From Dacryopinax spathularia (Eukaryota > Basidiomycota > Dacrymycetes > Dacrymycetales > Dacrymycetaceae): 64,000 nucleotides of DNA. The notes beneath the pieces were generated by a model. The model saw only the letters and a program-made list of their open reading frames with translations, had not been told where the DNA came from and made no database searches. The translations under genes and the position numbers were made by a program. Position 1 is the stretch's first letter. Each line of letters opens with the position of its first letter. Positions 11,585-20,433 of this stretch are shown one piece after another. The stretch spans positions 124,001 to 188,000 of the forward strand of contig JBBPFI010000004.1 of NCBI GenBank assembly GCA_037974965.1, given 5' to 3'.

Positions 11585-11603
11585 GGTTCCCAATTTGGGA
11601 ACC
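11585..11603. repeat. Perfect 19-bp palindrome
   Basis: GGTTCCCAA, one central T, then TTGGGAACC: nine-base arms that pair perfectly. It is followed directly by a second short inverted pair, CAAT and ATTG. It lies downstream of the gene ending at 11471 and about 450 bp upstream of the gene at 12054, and could be an operator, a transposase site or part of a 3' end. Confidence 0.6.
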
Positions 11604-11941
11604 AATGTTATTGTTCTTTACGTCAGTAGATCAGGGACCCTAAGATCCCGAGTTCTCGCCATGCCAGCAAAGGCAAACACGCTCCCACAGGCAGGATCCC
11701 TCCTTTATCTCACCGCCCCCATTCCCCTAGGATCGCTATCCCCTCCACCAGCTTGATCTCTTCTGACCGACCTTGCTGACGAATATCCGACCTTTGAAAG
11801 CTTCTCGCCGACCGACCAACCAAATTCAGGCGGATCCCGGGCTCATTGAGGGGTTCGTGGAGGGAGAGGTTAGTGACTCCGATCGAGTCAGGTCCAACGA
11901 GGCCGGCACCTGCCAGGCCAGTGAGTTCGTAGATCCGAGGG

Positions 11942-11949
11942 CATATAAG
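11942..11949 (+). promoter_or_regulatory. TATA box (CATATAAG)
   Basis: Located about 105 bp upstream of the ATG at 12054, matching the spacing of the TATA element of the upstream + strand gene. Confidence 0.45.
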
Positions 11950-12053
11950 CCCGCTCAGAGCTTGATCGTGTGCGTGCGGTCTTTCTTCTTATCCACCACC
12001 CTCTCTGACCAAGTTCCCCTCGTTAAGACCTCTACCCTCTGCATCTCTCGACC

Positions 12054-13602
12054 ATGGCTCCGTCCAAGCTCAAGTCATGGATCCATCGTCACGAACGTGA
12101 ACAAGCAGAGCGAGAAGGAGGGAGCGGGGCTGGAGAACGTGGTCCACCGTCGTCTCAAGGTGCGCTGCTCGCGGACTGACGATCACTCGGTCTGATGCTG
12201 ATCTACTTTAGCTCCTTCTGCATCTATGGCTCGCGACTTTCCGCCCTCCTTGACCCCGTCCGTTTACTGGGACAACGAGTCCGTCACCTCTCAAGATATG
12301 ACCGGCGCGCATGAGGATGAAGATCCAAACGGCGGTCGCAGCCCCCTCGCTCGCCCTTATACCCCTTCCCATGCTAGTCCCAGCGGTCGGTCAGGGCGTC
12401 GCAGCGCGACCCCTATCAGCCCTGTTCACTCGACCGCTGGATCCCCCTCTACCTCGCCCACACTCTCTGCCGCAATGCCTCGCCGTCGCCGGACCAGCCG
12501 TCTCAGCGAAGGTCTGAGTCAGACCTTCGATCCCCAGGACGAAGATATGGACGAAGGGAGCCAGGGGTATGGCCGATATCCTGGATCACAGTCCCCGACC
12601 GGGTATCGCACGCAGTCTCCTCCATCGAGCTATCCGGCTGCTATCCCGCCCTCCATGTCGACCGCTTCAGACTTCTATGCACGCTCCTCTGGTCCTACTC
12701 AGGCCGCAGCCGGCCAGGCCCAGACAACGCAATCCAGCCAGATCAGCGATATGGGGAGCTGGCGCTCCTACAATAGGAACCTGCCAACGCAGTCCCAGCC
12801 CGAGGGAGCCCCCTACATGAACCCGATCCCGTGGCAACCGTCCCCTCCAGAATGGCCGCCTCTTCATCAAGGACCCTCTCCTCCGACCCCGAGTCCTCCC
12901 CACACCCAAGGAGGCCGAGAAGATCGCACCCCTCAGCCCTCGCAGTCGAGCGAGATCAGCGGAATGGGGAGCTTTCGTTCCCAGATTAGGAACCTGCCGA
13001 CGCAGTCCCAACCGGATGGAGCTCCTTGGAGGAACCCGATCTCCTGGCAGCCGTCTCCTCCAGAGTGGCCGCCTCTTCATCAAGGTCCTTCCCCTCCGAC
13101 TCCGAGCCCTCCCCATACGCAAGAATCTGTTCAGACTCCCCCTGCTGGGAACGCTCGCTCTGCTCCTATCGGTGTCTCCTCTCGTCCTGGTCCCTCATCG
13201 ACCCCGGCTCCCCAAGGATCTGCTTCTGGAACCCGACGCAGCTCGCGGTTCGATCCGAACCGCCGTCTCTGGGAGCTGCGTGCTCAGGAACTGACCGACG
13301 CGTTTGGGACTCGCATCGCGGACATGGAGGGATCGGAGAACATCCTGGCTCCATATCCTGAGTCCTCTCCTCCTTCGCCTCCCGGCACCCTGCGTATCCC
13401 TCAGCTCCCGCTGCATCCCAGGATCACCGGCCTACGTGCTACCGAGTGGTTGGATCGAGCTGGGCTTTCCCCCATTCCGATCTTCGACATATACGAAGTC
13501 GAGGATATGGACCCCAGGGATGGCGGTGTCCTTCGCATATCTCACGATTACCCGACGAACTTGACCTACGCCGAACGCCGGCACTCTGGTCCAGCCCCTT
13601 GA
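12054..13602 (+). CDS. Proline/serine-rich protein with internal tandem repeat, 498 aa
   Basis: Two exons (12054-12159, 12212-13602) give 1,497 nt; the start sits in a good context (CGACCATGG). The N-terminus is basic and helical (starts MAPSKLKSWIHRHEREQ). About 300 residues of Pro/Ser/Gln-rich, surely disordered sequence follow, including two 71-residue near-copies. The last 120 residues look folded: RRLWELRAQELTDAFGTR, then a Pro-rich linker, GLRATEWLDRAGLSP, and IFDIYEVEDMDPRDG. I do not recognise the family. Architecture (basic head, disordered repeat, folded tail) resembles a DNA- or chromatin-associated adaptor, but that is inference. It is the last gene of the block before the compositional break. 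Confidence 0.6.
12730..13122 (+). repeat. Two-copy 213-bp tandem repeat inside the proline-rich gene
   Basis: Copies begin near 12730 and 12943 with a 213-bp period (71 codons, frame kept). Each contains MGS, then RNLPTQSQP, then WQPSPPEWPPLHQG and PSPPTPSPPHTQ. Most DNA differences between copies look synonymous or conservative, so the copies appear to be under selection or to be homogenised. Confidence 0.75.
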
Positions 13603-14640
13603 ACCGCTGGGCGTAGCGTGCTTTACCCCTGCTCTTTCCCTGTTTTCACTCATTCTGAAGATCCCGGATCGCAAATAACTGTCTAGGTCCTCTGCGTTGA
13701 TCGCAGTAGTGTACAAGGTGACCTGTTTCCTGTCCCTGAGCTGGCGCTCATGTTCCGTCTTTCTCATTATCGTCCGTACCGTGTTCCTGTCTACTGGTCT
13801 GTAGTTCTGAGCCTTGAGAATGAGATCGTTATGCCAGAGTTCTTAGTGAAGATTGGTTTTGATCACACGGCCTATCCCGGGTCTATAGTATGCAGCCTGA
13901 GAGCGAGAACGGCGACCAAAGGGAGCCCGAGTCGACACATAGGCCACGCAGTTCATTAGACATCTGATCATCGGCCTGATCATTGTGACCTCTGCTTGTT
14001 CTACACTGTAGCAGGTCTTAGTCTAGAACAAGATCCAACTACGAGATATCGTTCGTCCGAACTGCCTTCAGATCCGGGTCTCTATACGTTGTCTCATCGA
14101 TGTATTTCCCCAGGCTCCCTATCCTTCATCGGCCTATCCCACCGTTCCGGGAGCGAGCAGAAGGCCGAGTCCAGGAATTGACCGATCTGTCTTCCGAGGG
14201 GCCTAAAGAGGACATCGGATCCGGTCGTGCAAAGATTGTGTGTAGATCTCAACGGGTAGAACCCCTACTAGGCCGTTCGGGTTCATAGGGCCGAAAGGGC
14301 CTATTAGGTCCCGATCCTCGTCTGCCTAGGGTGGTTGCGTTGCCGATCAACACGTGCGCACCACGTGTCCGTCGCTTGTCGACGCGGGCCGTGCTGGAGG
14401 CCCGGTGGTCCTTGTCGGTGCACGCACCTTGAAGCCAACAATAACCCGTTTACCCATATCATACCCATTGTCAGTCAATTCTCACCCGAAAATCAACTCA
14501 TCGACTGACATCTTCCGGGAGTTAGTCAACAGATCTTACCACAAGTCTTCGTCGACAGATCGGGATCGTGGTTCCCATCGCCCAGTACCCCGGCTTCCCA
14601 TACCCACGACCGCAATCAGCCCACATCACGCTTGATCGAT
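13603..14640. other. Right flank of the KDZ block, non-coding
   Basis: No gene supported. GATC occurs 18 times in this kilobase. Around 14,270-14,310 are several short GGCC/GGGCC-centred repeats and inverted repeats (TAGGCCG, AGGGCCGAAAGGGCC). The element end should lie between here and about 14,640, where the GATC excess stops. Confidence 0.45.
14351..14367. promoter_or_regulatory. Pair of CACGTG E-boxes
   Basis: CACGTG at 14351-14356 and again at 14362-14367, five bases apart, about 310 bp upstream of the first DUF6699 gene. They could be bHLH (Pho4/Cbf1-like) sites; function is inference. Confidence 0.35.
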
Positions 14641-14673
14641 TGATTCTGCCTTCTGCACTACGGTAACCGAACA

Positions 14674-15567
14674 ATGGCCGACGAGAGAGTGTACATTGAC
14701 CCTTGGAGCCCGGGCACCGACCGTGCGTAGTCGCTTGGCTTCTGGCGCTAACGAACGAGAGAGCTCATGTGCTGGCGCAGATGGACCTGTCTTGGAACCG
14801 GTCGAGCTTTACGCGCTAGGAGAAAACGTCAAAGTCAAGTGCGTAGTGCGGGGTCTCTCATCATGGCCATTCTGGCTAACATACACGCACAGGATCAACC
14901 CCTGCCTGACGGGCGAAGACAAGAAGAAGCATGATTTCGTGTACGACATCGCCGAAGGACGCCCTATGTCGCAGGAGGAAAGTCTGGCGGTGCAGAAGTA
15001 CTACGAGGAGCCAGCGACGCTACCACGCCTGACCCAAATCGTGATCTATACCAAGTTGGCGCCGTGGGTCACTGTGGTCAAGGCGAATTCGCGCGATAGG
15101 GGTGTGACTGTTGGTGACTGTTGCGAGAGCTTGAAGGCTTGGTACGTCTCCTGTTGTTGTCACTTGTCACGCTGTCTAAACTCATGCGAATTGGTCTAGC
15201 TATGCGAAGGCGATTACTCAGGATGAGTGGGAAGCACTCCCGCCTCGTGTCGTTGGTGCAATTCAGCGCAACCTGAACGCATCGATGCAGTACGGTTATG
15301 GCGTCACTCATGGACCGAATGGGAGTGTGAACATCAAGCGCTTCAGTACGTATCCTCGCGCTTCCTTTCCAACTCCCTCTACTAACTTATATGCTTATAG
15401 ACTGGCTCATGCAGCGAACGTGTGTTGTTATCCAAAAGTTGTCGTACATCTCGATGCTAATCTTGGCGTCTAGGGTCTGCCAATTCATGACAGTCGACGA
15501 CAAATACGCCGAGAAACGGTTCGGCTACCGGGCTCCGAACCTATTCCTTATGGAGTTCAGCGACTAA
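14674..15567 (+). CDS. DUF6699 domain protein, 204 aa
   Basis: Six exons were inferred (14674-14722, 14781-14838, 14893-15141, 15200-15345, 15401-15419, 15474-15567; 615 nt), including a 19-nt exon. The core matches the fungal DUF6699 pattern: a beta segment LPRLTQIVIYTKLAPWVTV, the VTVGDCCESLKA helix, DEWEALPP, then an NWL close to the end. The function of DUF6699 is unknown; such proteins are abundant in basidiomycetes. The next gene carries the same domain on the same strand, so this is probably an old tandem duplication. Exon 1 could use a different donor; the one chosen keeps the frame of the best-conserved part. Confidence 0.65.
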
Positions 15568-16083
15568 GGTCACGGCCTGATCGGAGGTCGTCTGAAGATG
15601 TTGTATCACGAGCTTGTCGGGTGAGATGACTGTTGAGCTACGACTTCTGCGGGGATGTTTCAGTGGGGAATGAGTGGAATGTATGCGCGATATTTCGGTC
15701 GATGTGCAATGATACGTGTAACTGTAGCTCACCTTCCACCGCGTCATTTCTTCCATGTGCCATGCTGGCATCCCCGACCGTAGACGCCCAAACAATATTG
15801 TCGACCATGAAGGTAAGTTGTCATTATCATCCTTGTCGAAAATGGCAGTTTGTGGTGGAGCGAGTCAGTTCCGCTTTCGGCGCTGGCACAGTCCCTGCCT
15901 CGAGGCGGCCGTGCGGGTTACAAACCCCTACTCCCACATTCCCCTGCTTGACCTCTGCTCTGCACGTCGTCCAGCGCACAGCAGCCATCGAATATCCCCA
16001 CCCAATACCAGGCCACGACCACTGTCGACAACTCACGACCTAACGATAACCAAGGCCACATACCCATACAGTACTAACGCGCC
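15568..16083 (+). other. Intergenic, 0.52 kb, between DUF6699 genes
   Basis: Promoter and leader of the second DUF6699 gene. A long overlapping frame here is only a shadow. Nothing else seen. Confidence 0.4.
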
Positions 16084-17359
16084 ATGTTCTCCGGTGGGCG
16101 CAATAACGACCGGTACGGCGGGGGTATCCCAATCCCCTCCTTGGACGCAACTTCGCCCTATAACGCCCCTGCCGACCTCCGACGCTCACCGCGAGATCAG
16201 CCAGCTCCTATGCCAGCTCCTTCTCCTAGAGAACGGCCGGTCGCGCTTGACCCATCGAGCGCAGGAGGATACCCATCTCCGCCTTACCCGCCATATGGAT
16301 ACCCCTACCCATACCCGACGCCGTATGGATATACGCCGTACCTCTCCCCCACTGGGATGCCCCCTCCGCCCGCATGGCCCTGGCCGGCGCCGCCCGGTCC
16401 TCCGCCTGGTGTGCCGGCTACGCCGTATACCCCTGGTCATCCACCGCCGACGCCGTACGGGTACCCTCCCCCACATCCTGGCTACGCGCCTCCAGCTCCA
16501 CCGAGGAGTCGGGGGCCACCTGGGAGCACGGCGGAGGATTCGGTCGACAAGGCTGACAAGTGGAGCCGACCGGCAGAGTGTGAGTCACCAAGTGTGCAAG
16601 AGCTGGTATCTGCTTGCTGACTTTGAGCGCAGTCAGAGCGCCCAGCCTCGGACTGGCGGAGCTGGGTTTCTTAGCGCCCAAAGCGGTCGAGATCAACCCC
16701 CTCATCACTGTCGGCTCCGACAAACAGCCCAACCCAGCACTCGACTGGAACCTCGCTTTCCCTCCCTCAACGGCCAAGAAAGCGGGGGACGAGTCGAACC
16801 GCGCGCTGAGCATCGATGAGCGACAGCGGCCTGCTACGTGGCCCGCGATCAAGAAGATGACTATTGTCTTGGATAATGAGGCGCTTGCGAGGTGGGAGAT
16901 ATTGGTTATTGGGAACTCGGGAGGGTGTGTCACTATTGGGGATGTGTTGGCTGCTGTCCATTCTGCGTACGTTCTGCCCTTCACACGAGCCCGGCACGGT
17001 ACAGTACTGATAGCGAGTGCAGACTGCAAGCACCGATCCATCCTGCGGAATGGGAGGCTATCAACAGCAACCCCTCAACCCACGTCCGACAATACTACAA
17101 GCGCATAGTAGCCTGGGCGAACTTCAACCGCTCTGCCGATCCGCGGGCGCCAGGCGGTCATCTAGCAGGGAACCAAATGCAACGGATCGACTTCCTGTGC
17201 GCTAACACGATCTGGGGCGGCCTCAAAGTCGACCCAAGGCAGAGCAGGAGCATGATGAAGTATGCTCAGAGCGGGTATTGGATCTTTAGGCTTGAGCTGC
17301 TGCAGAATGGGATTGGGGAGGGGACGATGCCGCCGCCTGGGAGAGGGGCGGCTGCGTGA
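16084..17359 (+). CDS. DUF6699 domain protein with Pro/Tyr-rich N-terminus, 388 aa
   Basis: Three exons (16084-16579, 16633-16966, 17023-17359; 1,167 nt). The first 155 residues are a low-complexity tract rich in Pro, Tyr and Gly (repeated PYGYP, YPPYGYP, PYTPGHP), the composition of phase-separating or cell-surface prion-like segments. The C-terminal 220 residues contain the DUF6699 core: INPLITV, ALDWNLAFPP, RPATWPAIKKMTIV, CVTIGDVLAAVH and HPAEWEAI, then RIDFLCANTIWGGL. Function unknown. It differs from its upstream neighbour mainly by the long N-terminal tract. Confidence 0.8.
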
Positions 17360-17855
17360 GGAGTCCCGCGGGCAGTCAGGTGTGATGGCTTGTGAGATGG
17401 GAAGGTGATGGGATCTTTGGTTCACATATCGGTACATATGTATCAGTATGTGGGATTGGCGCTGTACTCTCATGAGAGCAAGGAATTTCGAGATTATGAA
17501 TGAAATGAAAGCTGCAGATATCGAACTTGGGCGAGTTCGTGGTTGAGCGGGACCAATTTTTGAGCGCTTCTCCGCATTTTTGCTCGTACGCTCTCTCTTT
17601 TCGTCCCGTACAAACCCCTCCAGCATTTTCGTCTTCACTTCAGTTTCCCTCTTCCGGTCTACTTCTTGTAAGTCAGTGTTATCCATTTCGATATATGCTT
17701 GATGAAACGCACTGGGCTCTGAATACACGATGCCACTGCACAACTGCTCTACGGAGCGGGCCGCCTAGAAAACGGTTCACTGATCATTCTCTCCTTCTAC
17801 GCCCTTCCTAGCCAAGAGCATAGTCTGACGCCTATTCCATAGTGCATTTACCATC
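17360..17855 (+). other. Intergenic, 0.5 kb
   Basis: Holds the 3' end of the DUF6699 gene (AT-rich, several ATGTAT tracts near 17430) and the promoter of the Lcp5-like gene. Nothing else seen. Confidence 0.35.
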
Positions 17856-19079
17856 ATGACGGACCTGGTGGAAAGACCAGCAGACCTGGACAAGTTTGTC
17901 TCCCTGGTAGGGGAGATGAAGCAGAGTGTGGCTTCTGCACGAGCTGCGCTCAAGCCTTTACTCGCACAGTACGTCACTTTGTCACCATATGCATCTCCAG
18001 TCGCTGATCAACCTTCGCAGAATCAAAGACGACACGCTCGACTTCACACCAGGCATCTCACTCCTCAATTTCAAGTCCCAAATGCTGCTTCAGTACATGC
18101 ACTCCCTCGTTCTTCTCACCTCACACAAGCTGCTCGGCCATTCCCTCCAATCCCGCACGCCTCCTTCACAATCTTTCTCCGACCCTAAAAGGGATGCTCG
18201 AGGCACGGAGGCTGGAGATCTCGTGGATGACCTCATTGAGGGAAGGGTTGTCTTGGAGAAGATTAGGCTGCTCGAGGGGAAGATGAAGTACCAGATCGAG
18301 AAGCTTATCAAGGCTGGGCAGGCGCAGGAGAAGGGCAAGCTTGCTGCTGATGGTACGGCATCCCATCCCGTCATGAGAACTCATATGCTAATGCTTCTCT
18401 AGATCCTCTGAGCTTCAAACCTAACCCCGCAAACTTCAATACCGCCGGCGGCTCGCCTTCAGCTTCGGAAGATGAAGCCTCCGACATCGAAGGCAAGCGC
18501 AGCGGGATCTACCAACCACCTCGTGTGGCGCCAATGCCATACACCGAAGCACCCAAGAAAGGCAAGAAGGATCGGGCCCCTCCACCACCGTCGGCACTCG
18601 CCAACCTCGCCCTGGACGACGGTACCAACCCGTATATCGAGTCCGCCTCGGGACTGGGTGCGGCGCCATCGATGTCCTCTAAGCGCGCACGCGAGCTGGA
18701 GAGGATGCGTCAGTTCGAGGAGGGGAACATGACGCGTATCGTCATGACCAAGCGGGAGGCGAAGCGGAGATTACAGGACGAAGCGAGCCTCGCGCTTGGT
18801 GGTGTTGGGATGGGCAGGAGAGCCGGCGGGCTGGAGGACGAGTTTGCCGATGTGCTTAGGGGGATTGGGGAGGTTGGCAAGCCGGGTAGGCGATCAGATG
18901 GGTATGAGGAGCTTAGAAGCCGGGGAAGGAAGGAGAATGTACTGGAACGAAGCCGGAAGAGACCGGTGGCGGAGGATGATGGTGCCGATGCTGGGGCGTC
19001 TTCGCAAAGACGGAAGAAGACCAAGTTTGAGCGGGAAATGAAGAGCCAGGGAAGGAAGGAGAAGCGGAAGATGAAATAG
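17856..19079 (+). CDS. lcp5: Lcp5/neuroguidin-family U3 snoRNP protein (Sas10/Utp3/C1D), 373 aa
   Basis: Three exons (17856-17968, 18021-18352, 18403-19079; 1,122 nt). The N-terminal 130 residues are the Sas10/Utp3/C1D domain: DTLDFTPGISLLNFKSQMLL, then LVLLTSHKLLGHSL, then LEKIRLLEGKMKYQIEKLIK. Typical neuroguidin features follow: PLSFKPNPANF, an acidic patch, a YQPPRVAPMPY motif, and a Lys/Arg-rich C-terminus (RRKKTKFEREMK, RKEKRKMK) suited to nucleolar targeting. Lcp5 joins the small-subunit processome and is needed for early 18S pre-rRNA cleavage; neuroguidin is its animal orthologue. Length and motif order fit the family. Confidence 0.88.
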
Positions 19080-19311
19080 ACTGCATTCGTATAGATACGC
19101 ATCGTACGATTCTCAACGCATTTGTACCCTTACGCAGCATTCACTCTTACCCTATATCCAATTAATTTGTGTCGCACTCTCGATCTTGAAACCAGAAATT
19201 CGAAGTGGTGTGGTATCATAGTTTATTCGAAAGAAGGAAACGCCCGAAAGGCACACAGGACTATGTCTACAGCAGCAAAGTCCAAACCATCTTTTCATCC
19301 GTGCGAGACGA

Positions 19312-20433
19312 TTAGAGGAGGAAGGCAAAGACACCAGCAACAGCGCTGATGAGGACACCAGCACCAGCGGTAAGGCCAACAGCGCCGCTGCTGCTGCCAG
19401 ACGAAGGGGAGGCACTCGGGCTGCTGCCGGAGGTGGTGTTGGAAGCAGTGCCGTTCTGCGACATGGCGAGAGCCTTGAAGGCAGAGAAAGTGTGGTTGCC
19501 GGAGCCAGGAGCGTTGATGGCGAAGACCATGCCGGCACCGCAGTGGAAGACGGGCTTGGTCTGAAGGCAGCCGAACCACTGCGGGCTGGTGCTGTTGACG
19601 GTGTAGTTGACGACGATAGGGGCGGAGCCAGGGGTGAGGTTGGTCTCGAAGCCAGTGTCGAAGACGCGGGAGCCGTCAGAGTTGGTGGCGGCAACGCAAG
19701 GAGTGTTGAAGGAAGTGAGGGTGGCAGTGTGGTTGCCGGGCACGGGGAAGGTGAACATGACAATGTCACCGACGCTAGCGTTGATCGAAGGAGGGTTGTA
19801 GTTGAGGGTAGCGTTGAAGCCGACGGTGACGGGCCAGACAGTGGGCGAGCTGGGGGCAGTGGGTGCGGCGCTGCCGCTGGCCGCAGGAGCGGATGCCGAT
19901 GAGGTGGGGGCAGTGGAGGCTGAGGTGGCTGAGGAAGCCCCACCACCGCTGGCGAGCGCCTTGGCGTTAGCCTGGAAGTTGGCAAAGGTGTTGCTGCCGT
20001 TCGTAGGAGGGTTCACGGCGAAGACCATTCCGTTCTCGCAGTGATTGATCGGGTTCTTCTGTCCGCAGTAGAACCAAATTGGGTCCATGGTCTGGACGGT
20101 GTAGGAAGCCATGGGGAAGTTGTCGGAGGTGGCACCAGCCGGAACTGGTTGGCTTAAGGGAGTGGAGTGTTAAGTAAAGAATCGGGGTACGAACATAGAG
20201 TGAACGTACAAGCCAGATGTGAACCCCCCTTGTGCAGCAGTGCAGGGGTTGGCAAAGCTAGAGACAGTCGCGGTGTGATTGCCCGACACGAAAGTGAACT
20301 CGACGGTGTCGCCGATCTCAGCAGTCACGGTGTCCGGCACGAATTGGAGGCCGCCTTGGCCAACCATGACCTGGTGCGTCATTTGGGCCGAAGCGACGGC
20401 GGCGAGGGAGAAAGCGACAGCTGCGGCGAACAT
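19312..20433 (-). CDS. GPI-anchored extracellular two-domain cupredoxin, 354 aa
   Basis: Two exons (20433-20210, 20152-19312). A signal peptide occupies residues 1-16 (MFAAAVAFSLAAVASA). The first blue-copper-like domain has EIGDTVEFTF, GNHTATVSSF, a WFYCGQ ligand Cys, NHCENGM ligand His and Met. The second repeats this: SVGDIVMFTF, GNHTATLTSF, WFGCLQ, FHCGAGMVF. Each copy keeps His-Cys-His-Met, so both could bind type-1 copper. A Ser/Ala-rich linker joins them, and a Ser-rich stalk precedes the C-terminal hydrophobic segment (LTAGAGVLISAVAGVFAFLL) expected for a GPI anchor. Such fungal extracellular serine-rich proteins are wall- or membrane-attached, expressed in development or infection, with unproven redox roles. 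Confidence 0.88.

Larger units (their letters stand above)
11472..12053. other. Intergenic, 0.58 kb, with palindrome and TATA element
   Basis: No gene supported. It holds a 19-bp palindrome (11585-11603) and the promoter of the proline-rich gene. Confidence 0.4.
1..14640. mobile_element. Large KDZ-type DNA transposon or transposon-derived island, right part (left end outside window)
   Basis: The block is defined by a complete KDZ transposase gene (6687-10154) plus five other spliced genes that resemble none of the housekeeping genes further right, and by a shared compositional mark. GATC occurs about 13 times in 1-960, about 13 in 2161-3120, about 20 in 6121-7080, about 15 in 8041-9000 and 18 in 13621-14640, but only 3 times in 14641-15660. 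KDZ elements are known fungal cut-and-paste transposons that can carry accessory genes, including TET/JBP oxygenases; no TET/JBP domain was recognised here. I could not find matching terminal inverted repeats because only one end can be inside the window. All six genes keep open frames through every inferred splice, so the unit looks intact. The extent is inference; the transposase itself is a firm call. Confidence 0.6.

Noticed and set aside
1-14640. A TET/JBP oxygenase gene expected as KDZ cargo
   Set aside because: None of the six proteins shows the H-x-D...H iron-binding pattern or the surrounding conserved blocks. It may lie left of the window.
15755-16819. A 354-codon frame overlapping the second DUF6699 gene
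   Set aside because: It reads the Pro/Tyr-rich exon in another frame, giving Arg/Pro-rich low complexity; the DUF6699 frame has the conserved domain.
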